This document shows positions 9,637 through 19,739 of a stretch of DNA of 64,000 nt, in pieces; within the stretch, counting starts at the first letter, position 1, and each line of letters begins with the position of its first letter. The notes under the pieces were generated by a model. The model was not told the DNA's origin. It saw only the letters and a list, made by a program, of their open reading frames with translations, and did no database searches. Both the position numbers and the translations under genes were made by a program. Source of the stretch: Gammaproteobacteria bacterium (GTDB lineage: Bacteria; Pseudomonadota; Gammaproteobacteria; Nitrosococcales; Methylophagaceae). The stretch lies in NCBI GenBank assembly GCA_014859375.1, contig JACUUH010000004.1, forward strand, positions 1 through 64,000, in the 5' to 3' direction.

Positions 9637-10476
9637 ATGACTGAACAAGAAGCATTTTATAACGAATTATTAGCTGATCTTGAGGCCGGAACTTTAGTGT
9701 TACCGACCTTACCAGAAGTCGCTCTCCGTGTCCGAGATGTTGTCGATGATCCTGAAGCAACAGCAGGCCAATTAGCTGACATAATTATCACCGATGCGGC
9801 ATTATCTGCCCGTTTATTAAAAGTTGCTAATAGCCCACTTTATCGTGGTCGTGTTGCCATTGATAATATTCAAATGGCAGTCTCACGTCTTGGCCTATCT
9901 TTAGTTAGAAATCTTGTCACCAGTTTGGTAATGGAACAAATGTTTCAGGCAACGTCTAATCGCTTGGATAAATATCTGCGTGAGTTATGGGAACATAGCA
10001 CAGAAGTATCTGCCATTTGCCAAGTGCTTGCGTCTAAAAATAAAAATCTTAGGACAGATGAAGCGATGCTGGCGGGCCTTATACATGATATTGGCAAACT
10101 ACCCATCTTGATGAAAGCAGAAGATAAACCTGAACTTATCAGCAACACAGCGGCATTAGATAGCGTGCTAGATAGCCTGCATACTCGTGTTGGTGCAGCC
10201 ATTTTGAAAAGTTGGAATTTCCCTGAATCCCTGATTGCCGTTGCTGCTGAACATGAAAACTTAAATCGTAATAGTCAAAATGGACCCGACCTGGTAGATT
10301 TAGTGCAAGTTGCTAATTTACAAAGTTATTTTAATGATGACAGAGCATTAAATCCTAGTGACTTGGCTAAGGTTAAGGCATTTGAAAAACTAGGCATTGA
10401 TACAGAAATCAGCGTATCAGAGCTTGATGAAAATAGTGAAGAATATGCCGAAGCCATGGCCTTATTCGGCTTTTAA
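9637..10476 (+). CDS. HDOD domain protein
   Basis: The 279-residue protein is almost entirely one HDOD domain, roughly residues 15-215, with the typical TLPEVALRVRDVVDDPEATAGQLADII start, the DAALSARLLKVANSP motif and LAGLIHDIGKLPIL. HDOD domains are relatives of HD phosphohydrolases that usually act as regulatory scaffolds rather than enzymes. Here the HD pair of the HDIGK motif is present. The acidic tail (SVSELDENSEEYAEAMALFG) has no known role. The gene stands alone on the plus strand between alaC and lysS and ends at a strong terminator. An AAGAAAG ribosome binding site precedes the ATG. Confidence 0.9.
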   Translation: MTEQEAFYNELLADLEAGTLVLPTLPEVALRVRDVVDDPEATAGQLADIIITDAALSARLLKVANSPLYRGRVAIDNIQMAVSRLGLSLVRNLVTSLVMEQMFQATSNRLDKYLRELWEHSTEVSAICQVLASKNKNLRTDEAMLAGLIHDIGKLPILMKAEDKPELISNTAALDSVLDSLHTRVGAAILKSWNFPESLIAVAAEHENLNRNSQNGPDLVDLVQVANLQSYFNDDRALNPSDLAKVKAFEKLGIDTEISVSELDENSEEYAEAMALFGF

Positions 10477-10500
10477 ATCTTAGCACTGGATTTCAGATAA

Positions 10501-10539
10501 AAAAATGCCTCTGGCTCGACAAAGCCAGAGGCATTTTTT
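10501..10539. terminator. bidirectional terminator between the HDOD gene and lysS
   Basis: A perfect 16-bp stem (AAAAATGCCTCTGGCT and its complement) with a six-base loop is flanked by A and T runs on both sides. It can end both the HDOD transcript and the convergent lysS transcript. Confidence 0.93.
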
Positions 10540-10555
10540 GTGTAATTAATGTTTG

Positions 10556-12049
10556 TTATTCTGGACGCATATGCGGGAACAACAACACATCTCGAATTGA
10601 CGGTGAGTCAGTTAACAACATCACTAGGCGATCAATACCAATCCCCTCGCCCGCTGTCGGCGGCATGCCATATTCCAGAGCACGGATATAGTCAGCATCA
10701 AAGTGCATCGCTTCGTCATCACCCGCATCTTTTTCAGCGACTTGGGCCTGAAAGCGTTCGGCCTGATCTTCTGCATCATTCAACTCTGAGAAACCATTGG
10801 CAATTTCACGACCACCAACAAAGAACTCAAACCGATCAGTTACAAAAGGATCGGCATCATTTCGACGTGCAAGCGGTGATACTTCGGTTGGGTATGCGGT
10901 AATGAAGGTTGGTTCCATCAACCGATGTTCAACGGTTTTTTCAAAAATTTCAATTTGTATTTTACCCAAGCCATAACTATCTTTTAGCGGAATGTTTAAA
11001 CTTTTTGCAACCATTGTCGCAGCGTCAATCGTTTCTAATTGTTCACGTTTAAGATCAGGATTGAAATGTAAAATAGATTCAATCACAGTCATACGATGAA
11101 ACGGTTTAGCAAAGTCTAAATCGGTACCTTGATAATGGACTTGTGACGTACCCAATACGTTTTGAGTCACGGTACGTAACATTTCTTCGGTTAAATCCAT
11201 CAAATCATTGAAATCAGCATAGGCCTGATAAAATTCAACCATGGTGAATTCTGGATTGTGACGTGTTGATAAGCCTTCATTACGGAAGTTACGGTTAATT
11301 TCAAATACACGTTCAAACCCACCAACAACCAACCGTTTGAGATAAAGCTCTGGTGCAATACGCAAGAATAAATCCATATCCAACGCATTATGATAGGTTG
11401 TAAAAGGACGCGCGGTTGCACCACCAGGAATGGCCTGCATCATCGGTGTTTCAACTTCTAAATAGTTTTTAGCCATCAAAAATCGGCGAATACCATCAAT
11501 TACTTTGGTGCGGATCACAAATGTGTTACGACTGGCTTCATTCATAATCAAGTCAACATAACGTTGGCGATAACGTGTTTCTTGATCCGATAAGCCGTGG
11601 AATTTTTCAGGCAGAGGTCGTAATGATTTGGTTAACAAACGAATATCGTCAACTAAAACCGACAATTCACCTTTTTGAGTGCGAAACATCACGCCTTCTG
11701 CGGCAATAATATCGCCTAAATCCCACTGTTTAAATTGTGCATAAACGCCCTCAGCCAAGTCATCTCGTTTGACATATAGCTGCATATCACCTGACATATC
11801 ACGGATATTGGCAAAACTTGCTTTGCCCATGACACGTTTAGTCATCAAACGACCAGCAATCTTAACTCGTCGAGTTTGATCTTTTAATTGCTCTGCTGAC
11901 GTCTCTTGATATTCCACCGTCAACTCAGCATTCATTACATTGCGACGAAAGTCATTAGGGAAGGCATTGCCTTGCTCACGTAATTCCGACAATTTTTCAC
12001 GGCGCTGCGCAATCAGTCTATTTTCATCTTGTTCGATTTCGTTTGTCAT
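10556..12049 (-). CDS. lysS: Lysyl-tRNA synthetase, class II
   Basis: LysS charges tRNA-Lys. The 497-residue protein has the N-terminal OB-fold anticodon domain (about residues 60-160, beginning [18 protein letters not shown]) and a class II catalytic domain. The latter includes motif 2 around [39 protein letters not shown], and motif 3 [14 protein letters not shown]. Length matches the family. It lies 12 bp downstream of prfB, the same prfB-lysS order as in E. coli, and shares a terminator with the convergent HDOD gene. Confidence 0.98.
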   Translation of the reverse strand: MTNEIEQDENRLIAQRREKLSELREQGNAFPNDFRRNVMNAELTVEYQETSAEQLKDQTRRVKIAGRLMTKRVMGKASFANIRDMSGDMQLYVKRDDLAEGVYAQFKQWDLGDIIAAEGVMFRTQKGELSVLVDDIRLLTKSLRPLPEKFHGLSDQETRYRQRYVDLIMNEASRNTFVIRTKVIDGIRRFLMAKNYLEVETPMMQAIPGGATARPFTTYHNALDMDLFLRIAPELYLKRLVVGGFERVFEINRNFRNEGLSTRHNPEFTMVEFYQAYADFNDLMDLTEEMLRTVTQNVLGTSQVHYQGTDLDFAKPFHRMTVIESILHFNPDLKREQLETIDAATMVAKSLNIPLKDSYGLGKIQIEIFEKTVEHRLMEPTFITAYPTEVSPLARRNDADPFVTDRFEFFVGGREIANGFSELNDAEDQAERFQAQVAEKDAGDDEAMHFDADYIRALEYGMPPTAGEGIGIDRLVMLLTDSPSIRDVLLFPHMRPE

Positions 12050-12061
12050 TTTTGTCCCGGT

Positions 12062-13157
12062 TTAAAGTCCAGATTTGAGTGAGGCTTCAATAAATAAATC
12101 TAAATCGCCGTCTAATACAGCTTGGGTATTGCCTGTTTCCACATTAGTACGCAAATCTTTAATTCGTGATTGATCTAATACATAGGAGCGGATTTGACTG
12201 CCCCAACCAATATCGGCTTTAGCATTTTCCGCTGATTGTTTTTCTTCATTTTGCTTAAGCAACTCTAACTCATAGAGCTTTGCTCGCAACAAGTTCATTG
12301 CCGTATCTCTATTTTGATGCTGTGAACGTTGGGTCTGGCATTGTACGACAGTATTTGTAGGAATATGGGTAATACGGATCGCTGAATCGGTTTTATTAAC
12401 ATGCTGACCACCAGCACCACTGGCCCGATAGGTATCAACACGTAAATCAGCTTTGTTAATTTCAATCTCAATAGTGTCATCCGCTTCAGGATATACAAAC
12501 ACCGAGCAAAACGAGGTATGTCTGCGAGCGCCAGAATCAAAAGGCGATTTACGCACTAATCGATGGACTCCGGTTTCAGTGCGTAATAATCCAAATGCAT
12601 ATTCGCCTTCGAAATGAATAGTCGCACTTTTGATACCAGCAACGTCACCTTCCGATACCTCAACTAACTCTACTTTAAACCCTTGGGCTTCACCCCAACG
12701 CAAGTACATGCGTAACACCATATTTGCCCAGTCTTGCGCTTCGGTTCCGCCAGATCCTGACTGGATATCAAGATAGGCATTATTGGCATCCATCTTGCCT
12801 GAGAACATACGCTGGAACTCGAGTTTGCTTAGGGCTGTTTCCAATTCATCGAGATCATGGGTCACGGCATCAAAGGTAGCTTGATCTTGCTCTTCCACCG
12901 CCATTTCTAATAAGTCTTTAGCATCATTTAATATGTCACGATGAGTTGCCAAGGTTGATACCACTCGTTCTAAACTGGCACGCTCTTGACCTAATTTTTG
13001 CGCACGTTCAGGATCATCCCAAATAGTGGGCATTTCCAATTCACGACTCACTTCGATTAACTGTTCTGCTTTGGCATCGAAGTCAAAGATACCTCCTAAG
13101 ATCGTCACTACGACCTCGAAGCTCTTTAATTCGTTGCATTGTGGTGCCTAATTCCAA
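12062..13157 (-). CDS. prfB: Peptide chain release factor 2, programmed +1 frameshift
   Basis: RF2 ends translation at UGA and UAA. The ORF track shows only the second frame, starting at 13108. Upstream in the other frame is a short ORF ending [12 protein letters not shown], then a UGA, then the main frame resumes with [11 protein letters not shown]. The sequence AGGAGGTATCTTTGAC reproduces the known RF2 autoregulatory site: an internal Shine-Dalgarno, the CTT slip codon and the TGA. The GGQ motif ([16 protein letters not shown]) is present. Two starts are possible: TTG at 13157 (24 codons before the TGA, close to E. coli's 25, with AAGAGGA upstream) or ATG at 13139. The TTG is used here. Confidence 0.95.
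13083..13097 (-). promoter_or_regulatory. prfB programmed frameshift site
   Basis: On the minus strand the site reads AGGAGG (13097-13092), then TAT, CTT (13088-13086), TGA (13085-13083) and C. This is the conserved RF2 frameshift signal. When RF2 is scarce the ribosome slips +1 at CTT and makes full-length RF2; when it is plentiful, translation ends at TGA. Confidence 0.97.
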
Positions 13158-13236
13158 CGCTCAATCCTCTTAAAATTGATCACTGCTAACCAAAAGGTTA
13201 AAAAATGGGCAATTATAACGCATTCCTGTCGAGACT

Positions 13237-14001
13237 TTATCGTTTTGGTAAGAAACGCATCGGATCGACCGGCTTACCATTGCGGCGTATTTCAAAGTGC
13301 AGTTGGACATTTTGGGTGCCCGTATTACCCATGGTGGCAATTTTTTGGCCGGCTTTAACAAAATCACCTTCCTTAAACAGCAAGGTCTTATTATGTGCAT
13401 AGGCACTTAAATAGACATCATTGTGCTTTATAATCATGAGGTTGCCATATCTTGGTAAACCATTGCCACTGTATACAACTTTACCTGAGGCTGCGGCAAC
13501 AATGCTTTGTCCAGACTTGCCAGCAATATCAATCCCCTTTCTGCCGGCAGCACTTTTTGAATAGGTTGAGACAATCTTGCCTTGCGTCGGCCAATGCCAT
13601 GTTAATGCTTGATTTGTCGTAGCAACAGTAGCGTTAGTTGTGGTTTTAGATGATGTGGGTTTGGATGGCGTCGGCTGTGGTTTAGTGACTGTTGTTGTTT
13701 TAGTTGATTGCTGGTGGCTACTTTTAAAAACAAGCTTTTGGCCAACATAAATCTTATAGGGTGAGCGTATATTATTAATTGCCGCTAGTGTTTTATAGTC
13801 CATGCCATAACGCCAGCTAATCGAATACAGCGTATCGCCTTTTTTTACCGTGTAACGTGTCGGTGGTGTTTGTAAACTTTGTTTGGAATAATCTGTGCCA
13901 GTCGATTTTGTCGTTGAACCATAGCTACCTACTGGAGCAATTGCATTACTACCACTACACGCGGTTAATAACAGCATCACAATGACAACACATAATTTCA
14001 T
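13237..14001 (-). CDS. nlpD: NlpD-type lipoprotein with LysM and degenerate M23 domain
   Basis: The true start is taken as the ATG at 14001, which opens a lipoprotein signal ([15 protein letters not shown]) and avoids 35 residues that overlap yqaA. A LysM domain ([17 protein letters not shown] to IYVGQKLVF) follows, then a Thr/Ser-rich linker and a C-terminal M23 peptidase fold. The first zinc histidine of active M23 enzymes is absent (GRKGIDIAG). That is also true of E. coli NlpD, which activates the amidase AmiC rather than cutting peptidoglycan itself. The gene begins two bases after the yqaA stop. In most relatives rpoS follows nlpD; here prfB does. Confidence 0.93.
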   Translation of the reverse strand: MKLCVVIVMLLLTACSGSNAIAPVGSYGSTTKSTGTDYSKQSLQTPPTRYTVKKGDTLYSISWRYGMDYKTLAAINNIRSPYKIYVGQKLVFKSSHQQSTKTTTVTKPQPTPSKPTSSKTTTNATVATTNQALTWHWPTQGKIVSTYSKSAAGRKGIDIAGKSGQSIVAAASGKVVYSGNGLPRYGNLMIIKHNDVYLSAYAHNKTLLFKEGDFVKAGQKIATMGNTGTQNVQLHFEIRRNGKPVDPMRFLPKR

Positions 14002-14003
14002 AA

Positions 14004-14579
14004 TTAAACGAAAATGATATAACCCATAACCAGCACAATAACGGTAGCCCAACCTATTCGATCTATCCATGTATGAAGTTTGGCTTCCAGACGTGATCCA
14101 CCCCAATACATAAGCCCGGCAACTAAAAAGAAACGCAGTCCACGGCCAATAGTTGAACCAATAATAAAAGGCAGTAACGCCATACCTATTACCCCTGAAG
14201 CAATAGTAAATATCTTATAGGGAATGGGTGTAAAACCCGCCATAAAAATAGCCCAAAAGCCATAGTCTGAAAACCAGATTTGGGCTAACTCATATGCTTG
14301 TGAATAGCCAAATGACTGAATCCAGGGTTCAACAAATTGAAAGGCGAAACTACCGATAAGGTAACCTAATAAGCCTCCTGCTACTGAACTAATCGTGGTC
14401 AAACTGGCATAAAACCAAGCCTTATTAGGTTTTGCCAATGTCATTGGCGCCAACATGACATCTGGTGGCACAATAAAACAGGACGATTCGGTAAAGCTAA
14501 CTAAAGCTAACCAATAACTGGCATATTTATGTCGTGCCCATTGCATAACATGGCTGTATAAACGTGAAAATAACGCCAT
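14004..14579 (-). CDS. yqaA: YqaA family inner-membrane protein (DedA/SNARE-associated fold)
   Basis: The 191-residue protein has the family pattern of hydrophobic hairpins: [19 protein letters not shown] near the N-terminus, a glycine-rich [13 protein letters not shown] helix, and [18 protein letters not shown], the conserved basic/proline motif of the VTT (DedA-like) domain. DedA relatives are proposed lipid or proton-coupled transporters; YqaA itself has no proven substrate. The ATG overlaps the pcm stop (TAATG), and the surE-pcm-yqaA-nlpD order is that of Pseudomonas-like genomes. Confidence 0.9.
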   Translation of the reverse strand: MALFSRLYSHVMQWARHKYASYWLALVSFTESSCFIVPPDVMLAPMTLAKPNKAWFYASLTTISSVAGGLLGYLIGSFAFQFVEPWIQSFGYSQAYELAQIWFSDYGFWAIFMAGFTPIPYKIFTIASGVIGMALLPFIIGSTIGRGLRFFLVAGLMYWGGSRLEAKLHTWIDRIGWATVIVLVMGYIIFV

Positions 14580-15211
14580 TAAATTTGACCTGATAATAAA
14601 GGTACAAAGCTCACAGGATCTAATTCGGTTTGTTCAAATTTATTACCATTACGATCAATCACGCGCAATGATTGTGATGCACTTGAGCCGACAGGAATCA
14701 CTAATCGACCTCCTGGTGCGAGCTGACGCAGTAATTCCTCAGGAACCTGTTCCGGTGCACAAGTCACAATAATCGCATCATACGGTGCATTCTCTGGCCA
14801 ACCCCAACTACCATCACTGTGTTTCAGACGTATATTATTAAGCTTCATCTGATAAAAACGTTCACGCGCTTGATTTTGTAAAGGCGCAATACGTTCAACA
14901 CTAAAAACACGTTCAACCAATCGAGATAACACTGCTGTTTGATAACCTGATCCTGTACCCACTTCCAGCACCTTAGTCTTAGGTGTCCCTTCTAATAATA
15001 GTTCAGTCATTCTAGCGACAATATACGGTTGTGAGATAGTTTGACTGTGGCCTATAGGTAAAGCGGTATCTTCATAAGCGCGACTAGCCAATGCTTCATC
15101 CACAAACAAATGACGAGGCAATTCACGCATTACTGCTAACACATGAGAATTTTTTATACCCTGCTCTTGTAAGCGCATGATTAAACGATCACGAGTCCGT
15201 TGTGATGTCAT
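14579..15211 (-). CDS. pcm: Protein-L-isoaspartate O-methyltransferase
   Basis: Pcm repairs isoaspartyl residues in aged proteins using SAM. It shows [24 protein letters not shown], the [11 protein letters not shown] motif, the SAM-binding [14 protein letters not shown] and the C-terminal [10 protein letters not shown] and SFVPLL motifs. The track's start at 15259 overlaps surE by 22 bases. The ATG at 15211 gives [10 protein letters not shown], the N-terminus usual in Pseudomonas-type orthologues, and is preferred although its ribosome binding site is weak. A start at 15259 cannot be excluded. Confidence 0.95.
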   Translation of the reverse strand: MTSQRTRDRLIMRLQEQGIKNSHVLAVMRELPRHLFVDEALASRAYEDTALPIGHSQTISQPYIVARMTELLLEGTPKTKVLEVGTGSGYQTAVLSRLVERVFSVERIAPLQNQARERFYQMKLNNIRLKHSDGSWGWPENAPYDAIIVTCAPEQVPEELLRQLAPGGRLVIPVGSSASQSLRVIDRNGNKFEQTELDPVSFVPLLSGQI

Positions 15212-15237
15212 ACCGATACCGCGATGATCAGCAATCA

Positions 15238-15987
15238 CTATTGCATTCCTTGTAACCATGTTGCAACACCATCAATTGCATCATATCGTGTTAAATCAAT
15301 TTGTAATGGTGTCACTGACACCGCACCTCGACGGATTGCATCAAAATCCGTACCTGGTCCAGCATCTTGCTCTTCACCTGCGGGTCCAACCCAATACATA
15401 GGTCTGCCGCGCGGATCAAATTCTTTGATTACAGGTTCTGCTTTATGACGATGGCCCAAACGGGTACTTTCAAAGCCACTAAGTTGCTCAATAGGCAGAT
15501 CGGGCACATTGACATTTAAGATAGTATCAGCAGGTAATGCGGTTTTCTGAAGCCCCTGAACTATCTGATGGGCAACCCATGCCGCTGTATCATAGTGTTT
15601 ACATTGTGTGCCGACTAATGAAATTGCAATTGCAGGCAAGCCCAAAAAACGACCTTCCATCGCTGCAGCCACTGTGCCGGAATACAACACATCATCGCCC
15701 AAATTTGCGCCAGCATTGATACCAGACACAACCATATCAGGCTCATCGTCTAATAAACCGGTAATAGCCAAATGCACACAATCAGTTGGCGTGCCCTCGA
15801 CACGATACACACCGTTGTCTAATTGATTTAAACGTAACGGATTATCTAATGTGAGCGAATTACTGGCGCCACTTCTGTTACGATCAGGCGCAACGACAGT
15901 AATTGTGCCCAGTGACGCCAAGCCCTTAGCCAAGGCTTGTATGCCCGGAGCCGTATAACCATCGTCATTACTGATCAGGATCTTCAT
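15238..15987 (-). CDS. surE: 5'/3'-nucleotidase SurE
   Basis: SurE is a metal-dependent nucleotidase and exopolyphosphatase tied to stationary-phase survival. The 249-residue protein has the family start [16 protein letters not shown] (metal-binding DD), [15 protein letters not shown], and [27 protein letters not shown]. It is the first gene of the surE-pcm-yqaA-nlpD unit. About 107 bp separate it from the MCE operon upstream; that gap holds only a weak hairpin. Confidence 0.97.
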   Translation of the reverse strand: MKILISNDDGYTAPGIQALAKGLASLGTITVVAPDRNRSGASNSLTLDNPLRLNQLDNGVYRVEGTPTDCVHLAITGLLDDEPDMVVSGINAGANLGDDVLYSGTVAAAMEGRFLGLPAIAISLVGTQCKHYDTAAWVAHQIVQGLQKTALPADTILNVNVPDLPIEQLSGFESTRLGHRHKAEPVIKEFDPRGRPMYWVGPAGEEQDAGPGTDFDAIRRGAVSVTPLQIDLTRYDAIDGVATWLQGMQ

Positions 15988-16007
15988 TGTTTAAACGTAA
16001 CTCTCAA

Positions 16008-16028
16008 TACCCATACAAAATGGGTATA
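16008..16028 (-). terminator. possible hairpin after the MCE operon
   Basis: ATACCCAT and ATGGGTAT pair as an 8-bp stem around a short loop. There is no good T run, so this may be a weak terminator or chance. Confidence 0.3.
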
Positions 16029-16094
16029 TCTTATCAGGAACAGACAATAAAGACTCACTAAACGCAACGCTATAACACTACTTAAAGTTGAATT

Positions 16095-16733
16095 CTAATT
16101 GCCATTTTCTAACAGATTGCTCACATAGTGAGTTAACCACCCATCTAACTCATCAACTACTTGCATACTCGCCTGATTAATTGAGCTGGCAGCACCCTGA
16201 GCATTTCTCTGTTTTGCATCAACGTGTGCAGACAATTGTTTAGTTGCAAGGACAGCCTTAGTTTGAACATCAATAAGGTGTACACGAATCGCGACCCGAC
16301 CAAATGATGTGTCGTCATTTTGGACATGATGACTAAAATCTAATAATGTTGTTTCTAACAGCAGATCAGCATTAGCTATTTCTCTCGGTAACACAGCTGA
16401 AATTGTGGCATTGTGAGATAAAGCGTCTTGCATCAATAATGCTAATAGTATTGTTGGGCTATCACTCCAGCGACTATAAGCATAACTATCAAAGCCATAC
16501 TGACTATCTCGATATATAATATCTGAACTCATCAAGCCTCTGGAACTACGCAGGGGTGATAGTGCCAACACCAAGGCATTATCTGCTTTATCTTCTACTG
16601 GCATACTCTGTGCCAGTGCCATTGGTGCCAGCGTATAGATATCAATTGGCTGACCTGGTGTTGTCTTAATAAGGCTACATCCGGTCAAACTGACAACGAT
16701 GACTACCAGCATAAACCATAATTGATTATTCAC
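16095..16733 (-). CDS. PqiC-like ABC transport auxiliary lipoprotein
   Basis: The 212-residue protein begins with a lipoprotein signal (FMLVVIVVSLTGC), followed by IDIYTLAPMALA, the typical start of the ABC-type transport auxiliary domain (DUF330, PqiC/YmbA). PqiC is an outer-membrane lipoprotein that partners MCE proteins in lipid transport between the membranes. The gene overlaps the end of the MCE gene by 8 bases and closes the four-gene operon, so it is probably the outer-membrane component of this system. The substrate is unknown. Confidence 0.87.
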   Translation of the reverse strand: MNNQLWFMLVVIVVSLTGCSLIKTTPGQPIDIYTLAPMALAQSMPVEDKADNALVLALSPLRSSRGLMSSDIIYRDSQYGFDSYAYSRWSDSPTILLALLMQDALSHNATISAVLPREIANADLLLETTLLDFSHHVQNDDTSFGRVAIRVHLIDVQTKAVLATKQLSAHVDAKQRNAQGAASSINQASMQVVDELDGWLTHYVSNLLENGN

Positions 16734-17718
16734 CTTTAGCCTCCTCGCCAGGTCCTAACTTAGCTTGACTACGTTTAAATAATAAATCACTTGGACTATC
16801 TTCAATGCTTCTGGTCGCATCTCGCAGCTCAATAACTAAACTGTCGATTTGGTAAAGTAATTGCCTAAATACTATTAAACTCTGCTCCACCTCATCACTG
16901 ACCTTGTGACCAAGATTAGAATAATTAGCGTTAAAACTAGTCGCCATTTTCTCAATACTATTTGAAGCAGCGTCAATTTCATTTAATGTTAGAGCAAATT
17001 GATTTTCGATGACGTTGCCATTTTTTTCTAAGGCTTTAGTCATATCGGCAACATTATTTGCAGCAAGTGTGACCTGCTCAAATGCCTCTTCCATACTTCG
17101 TCCTGCACGCATTCCAGCATCAACTAAATGAGCAATTTTAGGTTGTTGCTGCCTCAGTTCTGTCAGTAAAGATTTAGTCTCAAGTAAGATTTCATTGACA
17201 TGCACTAAATTATCATCACTTAATAAACGATCAATTTTTTTTAAAACATCTGCTGAGTTTTCAGCAAGTGAATTTAATGTACTTTCAATATTAGAAAATG
17301 TAGATGCCGATGCCTGAATAACAGGAATGTCATCACTTTGATCTTGCTTAAGCGTTGGAGAGTCATTGCCTCCCCCCATTAATTCTAGAAATGCGAGCCC
17401 TGTCACACCATAAAATCTAAGCGTTGCTTTGGTATCTAATTTAACAGGAATGCCCTGTTTGATTTTAAGAAGAAGTTGTACTTGTTCAGAATTAGTTGGG
17501 TTGATAGTAATACCAACTACAGAGCCAACATCAACCCCCAAATATTTAACTGATGCATCAATACTCAAACCAGAGACAGACTCTGTCATGTAAACATAAT
17601 AATAATCATATTTCTGATTACCTTCATGTTTTTCCAGCCAATAAGCGAACACTATTAAACCTGCTAACAGTGAGGTAACAAATAGTCCTACAACTGTGTA
17701 GTTAAGTTTACTTTCCAT
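16726..17718 (-). CDS. MCE family (MlaD-like) lipid-transport protein
   Basis: One N-terminal transmembrane helix (VVGLFVTSLLAGLIVFAYWLE) is followed by a single MCE domain (about residues 30-115: VSGLSIDASVKYLGVDVGSVVGI to LRFYGVTGLAFLELMGG). A long helical region of about 200 residues lies after it. MCE proteins form hexameric rings that carry lipids across the periplasm. The start at 17718 is chosen because it lacks the upstream in-frame residues that overlap the ATPase gene; it overlaps that gene's stop by 11 bases. The long C-terminal helix resembles PqiB/Mce proteins more than the short E. coli MlaD. Confidence 0.9.
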   Translation of the reverse strand: MESKLNYTVVGLFVTSLLAGLIVFAYWLEKHEGNQKYDYYYVYMTESVSGLSIDASVKYLGVDVGSVVGITINPTNSEQVQLLLKIKQGIPVKLDTKATLRFYGVTGLAFLELMGGGNDSPTLKQDQSDDIPVIQASASTFSNIESTLNSLAENSADVLKKIDRLLSDDNLVHVNEILLETKSLLTELRQQQPKIAHLVDAGMRAGRSMEEAFEQVTLAANNVADMTKALEKNGNVIENQFALTLNEIDAASNSIEKMATSFNANYSNLGHKVSDEVEQSLIVFRQLLYQIDSLVIELRDATRSIEDSPSDLLFKRSQAKLGPGEEAKGE

Positions 17719-18496
17719 TAACATCATTCCAGATTTTTTGATGTAAGCGCGCTTGTCCACGCTTGCCACCAAAAAAAGCTTTTATATCTGGTTCAGGGTT
17801 CTGACAAACCTCAGTTAGCGTCCCTTGTGCAGCCACTTTTTTACGTGCTAGTACGGCTAGTCGGTCAACCGTGTTTACTATTGAATCCAAATCATGTGTC
17901 ACCATCACAACCGTTAAATCGAGCATTGCTCGAAGCTCAAGTATAAGTTGATCAAAGGATTCTGCTCCAATAGGATCTAAACCTGAGGTTGGCTCGTCCA
18001 AAAGCAGTAATTTCGGATCACGTGCTAAAGCCCGAGCCAATGATGCACGTTTGACCATCCCTCCACTTAATTCAGCTGGATAAAAATCTTTAACATGCGC
18101 CGGCAATCCCACCATATCAATTTTCATTCTGACTATATCATTGATCAATGTCATCGGTATATTGGTATATTCTTTTAGACTAATCGCTATATTTTCTGCC
18201 ACGGTCAAAGAAGAATAAAGTGCACCATTTTGAAACAAAATCCCCCAACGTTGTCGCAACAAGTCTCTTTCACTCTCGGTACTATTAATGACGCTATGAC
18301 CGAAAATAGTGATATCTCCCGATTGAGGTTGTAGCAACAGGATCATCTCTTTTAACAAGGTTGATTTTCCAGAACCACTACCACCTAATAAACCATATAT
18401 TTCACCCTTATTAATATGAAGGCTCACCCCATCGTGCACTCGGTTATCACCAAATTGCGTGACTATATCTTTGACCGTAATCACAGGATCACTCAT
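17708..18496 (-). CDS. MlaF-like ABC transporter ATP-binding protein
   Basis: The 262-residue ATPase has Walker A (GGSGSGKSTLL), a signature of the MlaF type (LSGGMVKRASLARAL), Walker B (LLLLDEPTSGLDP) and the switch His (VMVTHDLDS). It powers the MCE lipid transporter encoded with it. The start overlaps the permease stop by 4 bases. Confidence 0.93.
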   Translation of the reverse strand: MSDPVITVKDIVTQFGDNRVHDGVSLHINKGEIYGLLGGSGSGKSTLLKEMILLLQPQSGDITIFGHSVINSTESERDLLRQRWGILFQNGALYSSLTVAENIAISLKEYTNIPMTLINDIVRMKIDMVGLPAHVKDFYPAELSGGMVKRASLARALARDPKLLLLDEPTSGLDPIGAESFDQLILELRAMLDLTVVMVTHDLDSIVNTVDRLAVLARKKVAAQGTLTEVCQNPEPDIKAFFGGKRGQARLHQKIWNDVNGK

Positions 18497-19644
18497 ATGC
18501 CAAGCTCGGTTAAAATCACAGAGAATATAGCATCACAGGCAATAACTAAAAAAATTGCATTGACCACACTTATCGTTGTGTAACGGCCGATGCTGTCAGA
18601 ATTTTTCTCAACCTGAAAACCACGGAAACAACTGACCATCGCAATCAAGATGGCAAAGACAGGGGCTTTGATTATGCCGATCCAGACGTGTTTCATATCT
18701 AAGACATTCTGCAAGCGATGTAAAAACTCAGAAAATGATAATTGCAGATGAATTTCAGAAATTAACATGCCCGCGAAAATAGCAATAATGTCAGCAAAGA
18801 AAACTAATAAAGGTAAAGTAATCATCAAGGCTAAAATACGAGGTATAACCAGAAAATGATAAGGATTAAAGCCCATCGTTTTCATAGCATCTATTTCTTC
18901 TGTTATTTTCATCACGCCTAATTGTGCTGTATAGGATGATCCAGTACGACCAGCAACCACAATAGCGGTAATCAGTGGTGCTAACTCTCTGGTGACAGAA
19001 ATACTAATCATTTCAACGATAAAGATATTAGCGCCAAATTTCTCTAACTGAACAGCGGCCTGATAGGTTATAACAATACCAATCAAAAAACTGGTTAGCG
19101 CCACAATAGGCAGTGCATGTAAACCTGCCTGTTCAATATTTTTTACAATGGCAGCATAACGAATGCGTGAGGGATGCATCAGTGACTTAAAGAAAATCAG
19201 TGAACTTTCACCAAAAAAAGTCATAAATAATATAAGCTCTGTCACTAGGCCCACCACCCATTTTCCTACAGAATGAAATGGTGATAGCAAATAATTTTTA
19301 TGTGGGAGCGTGTTTTTCTCTAAGGCAGAAACACTATGTTGTCTTACTAAGGTATCGAGTCGTTGATGTTTTTGAGTTACGCCTTTAAGCGTGACGCTAC
19401 ACTTATTAGTCAGCAGTTGATCGTAATACCTAATAAAAACCATCATGCCTACCGAATCTATCTCCTCAATAGCCGAAACATCCCACAAAATAGTACTATT
19501 TTTATACTTTTGACAAAAATCAGCTAAGGATTCAACAACATTGTGGATGCTATTAACAGTCCAACACCCCTTACTTTTAAGCGCAATATCATATCCAGTA
19601 TCCTGATAGGCTTGTATTTCAGCAGTATGTTCAGGTAACCGCAT
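18493..19644 (-). CDS. MlaE-type ABC permease with N-terminal STAS domain
   Basis: The 383-residue protein joins an N-terminal STAS-like region (about residues 1-105, with TILWDVSAIEEIDSVGMMVF) to a MlaE/YrbE permease domain (RELAPLITAIVVAGRTGSSYTAQLG, then KTMGFNPYHFLVIPRILAL). In E. coli the STAS protein MlaB is separate and binds MlaF; here it is fused to the permease. This is the first gene of the four-gene operon permease, ATPase, MCE, auxiliary lipoprotein. No periplasmic MlaC-type carrier is seen nearby. Confidence 0.9.
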   Translation of the reverse strand: MRLPEHTAEIQAYQDTGYDIALKSKGCWTVNSIHNVVESLADFCQKYKNSTILWDVSAIEEIDSVGMMVFIRYYDQLLTNKCSVTLKGVTQKHQRLDTLVRQHSVSALEKNTLPHKNYLLSPFHSVGKWVVGLVTELILFMTFFGESSLIFFKSLMHPSRIRYAAIVKNIEQAGLHALPIVALTSFLIGIVITYQAAVQLEKFGANIFIVEMISISVTRELAPLITAIVVAGRTGSSYTAQLGVMKITEEIDAMKTMGFNPYHFLVIPRILALMITLPLLVFFADIIAIFAGMLISEIHLQLSFSEFLHRLQNVLDMKHVWIGIIKAPVFAILIAMVSCFRGFQVEKNSDSIGRYTTISVVNAIFLVIACDAIFSVILTELGI

Positions 19645-19707
19645 TCATATTCCTTTGGTTAAGAATGAATACAAGTTTATCGATCAAATAGATATCTAAC
19701 CATAATA

Positions 19708-19732
19708 AAAAGCCGATTAATAATCGGCTTTC
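19708..19732 (-). terminator. terminator after the NAD-linked formate dehydrogenase
   Basis: AAAGCCGATTA and TAATCGGCTTT form an 11-bp stem. On the minus strand it is followed by a T run, so it ends the fdhB-fdhA transcript and isolates the MCE operon. Confidence 0.88.
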
Positions 19733-19739
19733 CTTATTT

